Positions 21,035 to 29,712 of a DNA stretch of 64,000 nt are shown here, in pieces (within the stretch, counting starts at the first letter, position 1; each line of letters begins with the position of its first letter). The translations under genes were made by a program, and so were the position numbers. The notes under the pieces are model-generated. The model worked only from the letters and a program-made list of their open reading frames with translations, was not told where the DNA came from and ran no database searches. The stretch is taken from contig OX336345.1 of assembly GCA_946902875.1 (NCBI GenBank), forward strand, positions 18,693,395 through 18,757,394, given 5' to 3'. Origin of the DNA: Nematopogon swammerdamellus (lineage: Eukaryota > Arthropoda > Insecta > Lepidoptera > Adelidae).

Positions 21035-21120
21035 GGGAAACGTTAGGTAACATGGCATCTAGTTCTGCCAACGGATTGATGAGAGGTGATGTAGAATGTA
21101 CCCAACCATGTTCATTGTAT
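21035..21120 (+). mobile_element. SINE-A relic (degenerate)
   Basis: 'gaaacgttaggtaacatggc' + 'atctagttctgcc' and 'tacccaaccatgttc' vaguely follow the SINE-A 3' end. Weak. Confidence 0.3.
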
Positions 21121-21689
21121 ACGCAATGTCATTCATGCACACACCGGATATTCTCGTAAGTAAGCTGAAAACTTCATACATGTACCTACAACGTTACGTA
21201 ACTTAATTATGATTTAAGTTACCTTTCCAAGACTAGAGACAAACTTGAAGTAAGCCTAATTACTTTGTCCTGGCTTTTCTTAAAGTGAAGGTACGTCTGG
21301 AGAACCTTATTAAACTCACTTGACGTTTATTTAACTAGAGTAGCCCCTTTTACACGCGTCGAGACAACTCTCGTACAAGGTTCTAGCAAGGCCTATAGCA
21401 TGGTTATTATGTCATATGTTCTAATTCCCAGCCACACCCCTGAGATCACCCTGAGAGAATTGAGAATTGAGATATTCGAGGTCTTAAATAGTGCGACCTA
21501 AAATTATAAGCCTGCAACTATAAGGGAACTAAAGCCGGGTCGGGGTACTATAATTAACCAGTCTGTAATCGCGCTATTCACGATCGATGCGAACCTTGGA
21601 GGAAATATATGCGAAGCGAGCTCACTGCCTAGTCTTAAGTTGTTACGCGCGAATGGGCTGCTATAGAGGAAAACTTATCCCTAATCGAC
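21121..21689. other. Unassigned DNA
   Basis: No feature recognised. Confidence 0.4.
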
Positions 21690-22330
21690 ATAGAAATATC
21701 TATGGTCTCCGCCATCTCCATAGAAATCTTTGTGGTCCTCCTCCACACCGACATTGAAACTCTGACGTCTGTGTAGCTAGGTCAGCGCCGCCGTAGGAGT
21801 ATCTGCGATCTCCCTTATCGACAAATAAATATCTGGTTCTCTCTCTTCATTGACTCCTCTACCCTTTGTTCTCTCTACAAATATCTGTGGTCTGTTCCAT
21901 CTATAGGGATGTCTGTGATTGATCTCCCTTATCGACATAGAACTATCTGGTTCGCTCTCTCTCCATTGACTCCTCCGAGGACTCCTCTATCCTTGTTCTC
22001 CCTACAAATATCTGTGGTCTGTTCCACTAATATAGAGAAGTCTGTGATCGATCTCCCTTATCGACATAGAACTATCTGGTTCGCTCTCTCTCCATTGACT
22101 CCTCCGAGGACTCCTCTATCCTTGTTCTCCCTAAAAATATCTGTGGTCTGTTCCACTAATATAGAGAAGTCTGTGATCGATCTCCCTTATCGACATAGAA
22201 CTATCTAGTTCTCTCTCTCCATTGACTCCTCTATCCTTTGTTCTCCCTACAAATATATCTACCTTGTCTGTGATCGATCTACCTTATCGACATAGCAATC
22301 TCGTGTGCTGTGGCAACGTCTATGATCTCC
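21690..22330. repeat. 129-bp minisatellite
   Basis: The unit contains 'tctgtgatcgatctccctta', 'tcgacatagaactatctgg' and 'gactcctctatccttgttct'. Unit starts at 21912, 22041 and 22170 are exactly 129 bp apart; looser copies flank them. Because 129 is divisible by three, the + frame stays open and gives a 43-residue repeated peptide. I regard this as a consequence of the repeat, not a gene. Confidence 0.9.
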
Positions 22331-22449
22331 CAACTACATAAATATCTTTAGTTCCGCCTCTGCCACAAATGGCAAGACATGCAAAAGCATTGCCGTACAT
22401 AGTTTTTCATGGATATCTTTACTATCCTTTACCTTCAGCTGACGAGAGG
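22331..22449. other. Unassigned spacer
   Basis: Nothing recognised. Confidence 0.3.
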
Positions 22450-22640
22450 GAGAAGCACTCAGGCGCGCACGTCACGCAGAAGGGCCCTGCTAGCTGCGTC
22501 GCGCGCGTGGCGAGTATCTACGAGTGGATCGCGGGGCGGAGGGGGGAGGGAAGCGACGCGCGAGGGCGGGCGACCTCGCGTTCGAACGAGGCCGCGCTCC
22601 GCATCGCTAGCCAACCAACGTCGTCGACGCGAAGGAAGAC
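22450..22640. promoter_or_regulatory. GC/CpG-rich island
   Basis: Dense gcgcgc, cgcgggcg and ggaggggggagg motifs in AT-rich surroundings. Overlapping frames are Arg/Ala-rich and have no homology I recognise. It could be a promoter or a non-coding exon. Confidence 0.3.
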
Positions 22641-23149
22641 ACTGGCTATGCTGTGGGTTTTATTTATAGGTTCACTTAGAAATGGGCCGAACTACATGAA
22701 TCGGAATGATATCATAATAGGTATCATCATTCTCAATTTTGTATTTTTTTTCATTTTTCATAACCTTGCTTGATGTATATTCAATTATTTTCCCACTTAC
22801 CTAGCTCAATATGCAAAGCAAATACTGTGGTGGCACTTGTAGAGAACGCAATGCAAACAGGTCGGTCACGAATTCTCACTGAAGTCGTGTCGTGCGTGCG
22901 TGAGTATGTATGGGCGTGCCAGTACCGTACAGGAGTAACTACCCAAGTACCGTAGGTCTACAATTTGCAAATAAAGTACATAATATATTCACTTCTTATG
23001 CTAACTCATATTAATGAACTCCTCCTAACTTCTTATGAATAAAATGTATTCGTATTATCTTGTTATTCCTACTCTCTAACCATACTATTCTGGCAGACGC
23101 TTCCATATTTCGTTGCCTTAGTTTCATATTTTTTTTTATTTAAATTTGT
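22641..23149. other. Unassigned DNA
   Basis: No feature recognised. Confidence 0.4.
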
Positions 23150-23339
23150 TTAGGGCTTTTAACAATAATTTGTTAATATCAGCCTCATAGTACTCATCTT
23201 CTCCATCCCTTAGAGCCCAGAGTCCCTAAGGGATAGAGAACGCTCCACGAAATTCAACACAATTACTAAATCCCTCTCACTTGTTCTTGGCAACAGTTTA
23301 TGTATGCTAAAAAATAAATTGTGTCTTCGGAATAACCTT

Positions 23340-23590
23340 AGTCTATTACATCTGCAGAGCCTCATTCATTGGCCTCTTGAGAACCCACCATTTCTAAGTC
23401 TGTCAAACAAATCTCAAGTGTTTGGAAGAGTGGGTTTTCCGAAACGTTTAACCTGGATGTCCTCAGGCGTCGTATTAACAAGCTAGCTGTAATAGTCCGC
23501 CAAATTGCTGTCATAGCACTTCGCTGAACGTGATTTCGCGAGTTTAGATCGATTTGGCTGTTCTGCTTCTCAAGATACCTACACCATTGG
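23340..23590 (+). mobile_element. LINE C-terminal fragment (second family)
   Basis: 'cctcttgagaacccaccatt', 'gttttccgaaacgtttaacc', 'tggatgtcctcaggcgtcgt' and 'acgtgatttcgcgagtttag' follow the better-kept copy at 34120-34420. Frame broken. Confidence 0.55.
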
Positions 23591-23702
23591 TGGTGATTTT
23601 CATTAAAAAACAACTCCCTACTGCGGACTACACCGATGAAACATATCGTGTAGTACGCAGAACGCACCGACAGAAAACTAGCGAATGCACTGATGTGACG
23701 AT

Positions 23703-23815
23703 TTACTTCAGTCAGTCAGTTACTACGCGTGTATGCGTCTACTGCTGAACATATGCCTCTCTAATTTTCCTCCAGTCCTGCCGGCCTTCAGCGGTACGGA
23801 ACCACTGCTTTCCGC
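23703..23815 (-). mobile_element. RTE-like LINE 3' coding fragment
   Basis: 'gtgtatgcgtctactgctga', 'tctaattttcctccagtcct' and 'agcggtacggaaccactgct' mirror the family end. Confidence 0.65.
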
Positions 23816-23894
23816 GATTTACTTAACTGCAGTATCCACTTCTACTTCATTACAAATGACCGCTATTTCTAGAAGAGCTCTGTGAAGTTAACAG

Positions 23895-23945
23895 AACAGC
23901 GTACGGCACTGAATTGGAACTTCCAATACAGTTGCGTACGCTGTT
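23895..23945. repeat. Imperfect 25-bp-stem hairpin
   Basis: 'aacagcgtacggcactgaat' faces 'atacagttgcgtacgctgtt' with only about 3 nt of loop and a few mismatches. The tiny loop argues against a microRNA. Confidence 0.75.
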
Positions 23946-24479
23946 GATCACACTTTCACCGTCGTCGTCGTAGGTACTGACGAGCGAGAAAGAGATGCAG
24001 TGTGTCGAGCGAGGATCTAATATCAGAGAGCTCTAATGTCGGTCATTTTGCTTGACACATTCTTCACGACCCGCCGACGACGCGCGAAGGCGAAGGTGCC
24101 CGTACTTTTATTTTATCCTGACTGTACTGTTATATATAATCCACAATAATCAGACGAAACGCTACAAACGTTGTATGAAAATGAATTCTTCATACAAAAT
24201 TGTCCGGTGGCGAAACGCGACTAACCTGCCCGTGGTTAGACTGTGTGTGAACGGTAAGATGCTTCTGAAAGACACACGGCTTCGACACATTTAAAAACTC
24301 AAGCACGCCGCGCTCGGTAGATAAATGTAGAACTGTAGCATACTGTAGGCATAGATAGCGGTTTCGCAATCGCGTGTGGGACGCTGCTCGTCTCGACAGC
24401 ATTGTTTACAAACATACGGAGTACGGACATTGGTTCGTTTGCGGAACGACGACGACGGGTTCAGTTGTGAAGAATCATC
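23946..24479. other. Unassigned DNA
   Basis: No gene or repeat recognised. Confidence 0.4.
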
Positions 24480-24854
24480 AAACTAATAAAAAATCTGTGA
24501 GGGATGGTCATCGAGTAAGTTACTTTCTTTGTTTGTAGACTCTATGTATGATACTAAAACTAAATTGATGATTTTTAGAAATCTTTTTGTGTATGTATGT
24601 ACAGTATGTATGTTCCTCCTTATCTGTTAAACCGATAATCCGAATTTGATGAAACTTAGTACAAGCACATTTACCTACGCGAGACACAGGATAGGCTAAA
24701 TAAAATTCAGTTCAGGTTACGCTAAGATGCAGCTCTCATATAAACCGAATTGTTCCGTGCGCCGAAATAAAGGTACGGTGCTTGGCGGGCTTACTTATAG
24801 TTTCTTATTTTTAAATACGAATTTTATGCGAACGAAGCCGCAGGCAAAAGCAAT
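24480..24854 (+). mobile_element. Helitron-like family 2
   Basis: 'aatctgtgagggatggtcat', 'gatactaaaactaaattgat', 'aaccgataatccgaatttga' and 'aaccgaattgttccgtgcgc', ending 'gaagccgcaggcaaaagcaa'. Copies at 32206-32542 (-, ends CTAG) and 52180-52539. The final CTAG has mutated here. Confidence 0.65.
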
Positions 24855-25215
24855 ATATCCGCCGTCCAACTGTTGGCTTGGCTCTCGGCTTGGCTAGTAG
24901 AAGTTATTATGGCCAGGCCAGCAAGCGTGTAGTAATTTTGGCATGGAGGTAGAAAGCCCGGTTTGTGGTTTCGCGTCCATAATATTGATATCTGCCTAGT
25001 AGGTATGTCTACCTAGTAAGCCGATTTGTGGTTAGTATTTGATCGCAACGGAGCATGCCCTTCAGCACAGCTTACGGTTAATCTAAGATTCACTAGGACT
25101 ACACGACTTATGATGGCTAATCCGTGGCTGTGCCCACGAACAGGCACATCACACACAGCACGGCTTATGTTTAGTGTCTAGGACGTACGCGGTTGTGCCA
25201 AGGCATAGTAGCCCA
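24855..25215. other. Unassigned DNA
   Basis: Nothing recognised. Confidence 0.4.
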
Positions 25216-26038
25216 GTAAATAGAGACCAAAAGAGGGGGGTTACCTTACAAACGGTCCGGTAGTTCTAAATTTTGGATATGTTGTCTAGGATGGTTAGAA
25301 GTATTTAAAATATAAAATGCACAATTCCCCCCCCCCTCCGCGCCCGCCGCCATATTGAAAAAACAAAAAAAAATCGGCACTTTCTTCCGATTTTTGCTTA
25401 TATCTTCATTTACGTGCATTTTAGCTATGAAAAACCTTACTCATTGTTGTACATAATTAAATTTCCTATAAGTAACATTTCAAATTTTGTTTCTAAGACT
25501 GATACTTAAGGAGATATGAACTTTTAAAAGAAACAAATTTTCCGGAAATTTGGCAAACTTCTAACTTTAGAACGCTGTAATTAAGTTACGGCCTATTCTA
25601 GGAAAAAAGTATCACAATAAAATTTGTAGGGAATTTAATTGCCTACAAAACGCATGTACATTTTTTTTAACCAACCCTACGGAGTGGGGGGTAAAAACAA
25701 AAGTTTAAACAACGGAATATTGCTTTTTTTGCTATTGTGATGCCAGGTGATCTTGTATCTAAAAAAATCACTAATAACTTTGCAGTTTTGGCTTGAATTT
25801 GGAGTTTATACCAATCCTACTTGAGTTTCTTACATGTTACAGCGCAATGCTCATGAAGTCACTCATGAGGCAGGCACTATTTCACTTTAGTCCAAAATGA
25901 ATGTAGAGACCAAAAGAGGAAGTTTACCTTACAAACGGTCCGGTAGTTCTAAATTTTTGATGTTGTCTAGGATGGTTAGAAGTATTTTAAATGTAAAATG
26001 CACAATTTCCCCCCCTCCGCGCCCGCCGCCATATTGAC
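25216..26038. mobile_element. About 0.8-kb unit bounded by direct repeats
   Basis: Direct repeats of about 140 bp lie at 25216-25362 and 25905-26038. Both run 'agagaccaaaagagg', 'ttaccttacaaacggtccgg', 'tagttctaaatttt', 'gttgtctaggatggttagaa' and 'tccgcgcccgccgccatatt'. The interior is AT-rich, with no reading frame. It could be a small LTR-like or tandemly duplicated non-coding element, or two solo repeats. Confidence 0.6.
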
Positions 26039-26141
26039 CCCGTATACCCTTCAGCCCGGCCTGTGGCTTGTCTTGGATGCCCAGGAACAAATACTTCAGC
26101 ACATCTAGAGACGAGCGAGGAGACGAGACTTTTGTCTACAC

Positions 26142-26482
26142 CAGCGGTTCCCAATTATTTTCGGCTACGGAACCCTAAATGATGGTCCTTCTGTTGGCGG
26201 AACACCGAGTCAATAAAAAAAGTTAATTAGCTATTGCGTACATAAAATATGTCACTATACCTAATTTTTTACACTAAATTGTTGGCGAATTATCATGTTT
26301 GGTTTGAATAGTAATCTGTGAACACTATTAAGCAATCTGTGGTATAGTTTGAAATTAAAAACATATTACACGTTTTTGATTAGGGAGAGCGTTTTGTGCT
26401 TTTTCCGGCTGTAGCCCACGGAACCCCTGTGACTCTTCCGCGGAACAACAAGGTTCCTCGGAACACGTTTTGGGAACTGCTG
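26142..26482. mobile_element. hAT-type MITE
   Basis: Left end CAGCGGTTCCCAA and right end TTGGGAACTGCTG are inverted repeats of hAT type. Flanking 8-mers GTCTACAC (26134-26141) and GTCTAGAG (26483-26490) agree at six of eight positions, fitting an 8-bp target duplication. At 341 bp with no transposase it is non-autonomous. Confidence 0.85.
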
Positions 26483-26490
26483 GTCTAGAG

Positions 26491-26825
26491 CAACTTATTG
26501 TAGATAGTTGCTCCTTTGTCTGTGGTCTTATATACCTAATTATAATGTCGGCCGTTATGCGAAGTGCGTATACGCACGGTGCGTGAGATGTGTATGACAA
26601 GAATCTTCATGGGCCACATTTATAAGAACCTAATGCATAGAACAAAAACGTGATCTGTGGAACAAAACACGCGATCAAAGGCAGGCAGCCTTATTGGTAT
26701 TACAGTAAATTATTCTAGTAAGCCAGATTTGGGTACGTGAAACTAACGAACGACACGGTCAGTCAGTGCGCGAAACTGACACCCGTAATACGGTAATAAC
26801 ATCTACCTTTGCAAAACAGTTGTCA
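26491..26825. other. Unassigned DNA
   Basis: No feature recognised. Confidence 0.4.
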
Positions 26826-27197
26826 GCCTCGATAGCTCAGTGGCGCAGACAGTCGACTGTGGCTGGTCCGCCGCCGGTCAGTATTTGGATGGGTGACCGC
26901 TCGACCGTTGGTGGCTGACCGTGGTTCGGATTCCACGTAAAACTGTAGGTCCCTTCCCTTCTTACCTTACTAGGTGGTAGGGTACAACCCGCCCGGGTTG
27001 CTACCACCACCGCACTGAATGAAAAGTCGGTCGAAACGGCTATGTAAATAGTTTGTGTTTTCCGTCCAGTTCAGTGTAGCCGGCACGACCGAAGGGAAGC
27101 ACTGACGTGGCACCTCGTTCACCCGGTGTTATGGGCTGACATCACGGATGTTGTAGGTGAGTTAGCCAACCGTGTCAGTTTCCATAAAAAAAAAAAA
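26826..27197 (+). mobile_element. SINE-A, full length
   Basis: The head is 'gcctcgatagctcagtggcg' with an A-box-like motif. It is followed by 'cagtatttggatgggtgacc', which looks like the inner control region of 5S rRNA. The core 'aactgtaggtcccttccc' ... 'ttactaggtggtag' is shared with SINE-B. The 3' domain has 'gtgttttccgtccagttcag', 'gtagccggcacgaccgaagg', 'ggtgttatgggctgacatca' and 'gccaaccgtgtcagtttcca', ending in an A tail. About ten further copies, mostly 3' fragments, are in the window. Confidence 0.85.
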
Positions 27198-27229
27198 TAA
27201 ACATGACAGTGAGAGATTTTACTGAGAAA

Positions 27230-27430
27230 GTGATGCGATCGGGACTAGCGAGCTAGTTGGCCGTTCGGGTCCGCGAGACCCCGGAAGCGCGTTTGCCTGG
27301 CCATGCGTGCGTGCGCGTTCCGTCAGTCTCGCGCGCGTGTAGGAAGCAAAACCGCTCGAGCGTAGCGCACTCCGCCCGCACGCGAGCGGGCGCGCGGGCG
27401 GGTCGATATCGCCAATAGCACCCACCTAGG
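27230..27430. promoter_or_regulatory. GC-rich island
   Basis: gcgtgcgcg/gcgcgcggg-rich stretch with no believable reading frame. Regulatory role only inferred from composition. Confidence 0.25.
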
Positions 27431-27723
27431 GTTTCCATCTCCATGTTGGTAAAGTAAAACTAGGACAAGAAAATCTAAAACCCCTGACATTTTGGACAAA
27501 AACCCGGATACAATATAAACATGTATTAATAATTAATTTTCTTAGCATTATTAGGGAAGAGAAACTAGCATGGGTTCGCCGAGCCGAGACCCGGGAAACG
27601 GACATTTGGCGCGGTATTTAAAAACCTAGGACGATTGAAAACCCCCGCCCGGACTTCCCCGGACACCCTAAAAACCCTGATCCTGTCCGGGGAAACCCGG
27701 ACGGATGGCAACCCTACACCCAC
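27431..27723. other. Unassigned DNA
   Basis: Contains repeated 'acccgga' words (27500, 27650, 27690) but no recognised feature. Confidence 0.35.
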
Positions 27724-28137
27724 CGGCGGCGAGTGGCCGAGTGGTTTGGGCATCGGCTTCTCATGCGAGAGGTCCGCGTTTCGAATCCGGTCGGCGCGTG
27801 TACCAATGAGTTTTTTCTGACGAAAAAATATACGTGCATAAGCATACACCTGCTGCTTCATCGTTCGGAACCGGTGTAAAACTGTAGGTCCCTTCCCTCG
27901 CCCCTTACTAGGTGGTATGCTCAAATTTGTAGCCGACTGGGCTGATATCACCGTACTGGATGTAAGATGGCCGCATAGCAGCCTCGGTTGTGTTCTCCTC
28001 CTCTAGTCCAGTATAGCCAGCAATCCAGGGAAGTCTCCGGTATGGCACCTACCTTCTCGGAGGTGATATTGGCTGGTCGTAGCATGCGCTTTGGCCCCTC
28101 CGACTCAGCCACCCATAACGGATTACATAAAAAAAAC
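27724..28137 (+). mobile_element. SINE-B, full length
   Basis: The head 'gagtggccgagtggtttggg' carries a tRNA-Ser/Leu-like A box, and 'gtttcgaatccgg' a B box. The core 'aactgtaggtcccttccc' ... 'ttactaggtggtat' is shared with SINE-A. The 3' domain has 'accgtactggatgtaagatg', 'agtccagtatagccagcaat' and 'gactcagccacccataacgg', ending in an A tail. Partial copies: 47100-47285 (-) and 58424-58646 (+). Confidence 0.85.
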
Positions 28138-28235
28138 ATAGCGCATACAAGTGAGGCGACCACTCACTCACTAAGTCACTACCAATATATTCTTCGACTT
28201 GTAATTACCCGACTACGGCGAAGCTAAAACAACGA

Positions 28236-28648
28236 ACCGGCCAAGTACGAGTCGAACTCGCGCACCGAGGAGGGTTCTGTTTTAATTGGACCGTTTTCAT
28301 TATATTTTCGTTTTACTTTATAGAGTTTGCACTATAATCACACCAAGTTTGACGCTTGTATGTACCGTTTTTACGCTAGAGCAAAAACAAGAAACACGTT
28401 TCTTATATGGGGACCCCCCTAAATTTTTTACTTTAAGTTTTTTATATTATTTGTTAGTGTCCGCCATAATATAATAAATAACACATGTTTTGTGAAAATT
28501 TGAACTGGCTACCTACCTACCTATTACAATTCAAAAGATAAGTTCAAGACAGTCCTTAATTTGAAGGTAGGACAGACAGACGGACGGACAGACGGCGGCG
28601 GGGCGTAGTCTTAGTAATAGGGTACCGTGTGGATACGGAACCCTAAAA
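28236..28648 (+). mobile_element. G element, plus copy of an inverted pair
   Basis: 'accggccaagtacgagtcga' and 'actcgcgcaccgagg' at the start; 'gacagacggcggcggggcgt' and 'gatacggaaccctaaaaag' at the end. The microsatellite is short here. Confidence 0.75.
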
Positions 28649-28691
28649 AGCAAGGGTTATTTTATATTATTACAACTAAAAAAAAAAACTG

Positions 28692-29080
28692 CGTTTTTAG
28701 GTTTCCGTATCCCGTACGGAAGCCTATTTATTACTAAGCCTCCGCCGTCTGTCTGTCCGTCTGTCCGAGGGCTGTATCTCTTGAACCGTAATAGGTAGCC
28801 CGTTGAAATGTTCACAGAATATGTGTTACTATGGCGGATATAACAACAAATAAGAAAAAGTAAAAAATTCACGGGGGTTCCCATAGAAGAAACCAAAATG
28901 TTTATGCGCGCGCGCCATCTACCGAATAGATTATGAAGCAGTTTAACTAATCATGACATTTAACTAATATGAAGCATTTCATAACACGCCATCTAGATGA
29001 CGTGAGTGGCGCTAATCATGACATGGCGATACCGGAAACCTCGGTGCGCGAGTTCGACTCGCACTTGGCCGGTTTTTTGT
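28692..29080 (-). mobile_element. G element, minus copy of an inverted pair
   Basis: 'ttaggtttccgtatcccgta', 'gtctgtctgtccgtctgtcc', 'agggctgtatctcttgaacc', then 'gcgagttcgactcgcacttg' + 'gccggttttttg'. With 28236-28648 it forms a large inverted repeat with a spacer of about 40 bp. Confidence 0.75.
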
Positions 29081-29179
29081 ATCCGTGTTTTACTTCGCCA
29101 CCAGCACCAAAACCTCCGTATGACAGCTGTCATTATTTTGCACTGACAACACTATGAAGTAAAACATAATAAATCTAAC

Positions 29180-29419
29180 CGAATGTTCATAGGGTGAAAA
29201 AGCGGAAAATCTGTACGGTCGACCGGCCGACCGACCGACCGAACGCGCCGCCCGCCCGCCATCGATTCATGTTCGCTTATAATAAGCCGAGAACAACCTG
29301 AACAACTCATCCAATTCATGTGGATTTTTCACTGTAGTTTGCTAGCCTTTAGATGAAAATATGTGGTGAGGATAAGTCGATGATATTTTGTCGCGAAGCG
29401 AAGTCGCCGGAACAGCTAG
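29180..29419 (+). mobile_element. Helitron-like element ending CTAG
   Basis: Ends 'agtcgccggaacagctag' followed by T. It contains 'tcatgttcgcttataataag' and 'gccgagaacaacctgaacaa'. The 5' boundary is uncertain. A related fragment lies at 63640-63705. Confidence 0.45.
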
Positions 29420-29482
29420 TGCTAAATAAATAAAGAAGAACACTTATTAATTATTATATCTATGCTTGATCTATGTTTATTA

Positions 29483-29525
29483 CAAAGAGTTTGTATTACG
29501 TCGCTGACGTAATACAAACTCTTTG
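29483..29525. repeat. Perfect 20-bp-stem hairpin
   Basis: 'caaagagtttgtattacgtc', a 3-nt loop 'gct', then 'gacgtaatacaaactctttg'. No mismatch. Confidence 0.95.
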
Positions 29526-29568
29526 GTTTATTATAAATGAAATCAAATAAAAAATCAAAATAACCAGC

Positions 29569-29709
29569 TTTTGCCCGCGGCTTCGCTTCGCGTTACTTTT
29601 TTCTCACAGCTCAGGCCGCCGATGACGTAGCCTTATGATGACAGAATATAATATACTGAAAACCGAATGTTAATCGATAAAGTGGTTCTCGAGCTATAAG
29701 GATATTCAT
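29569..29709 (-). mobile_element. Helitron-like fragment cut by the fold-back element
   Basis: 'ccagcttttgcccgcggctt' and 'cgcttcgcgttac' are a reversed Helitron 3' end; 'aaagtggttctcgagctata' follows. The sequence stops where the fold-back element begins. Confidence 0.5.
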
Positions 29710-29712
29710 ATA

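Noticed and set aside
21909..22208. 99-residue repeated peptide
   Set aside because: Direct product of a 129-bp minisatellite; no start context or family resemblance.
23895..23945. microRNA precursor
   Set aside because: The loop is about 3 nt and the stem has no typical arm geometry. The same applies to 29483-29525.
26826..26900. 5S rRNA gene
   Set aside because: Only the inner control-like stretch is present; the rest is SINE.
27724..27800. tRNA-Ser-like gene
   Set aside because: A and B boxes are good, but acceptor stem and long variable arm do not form; followed by a SINE body, so a SINE head.
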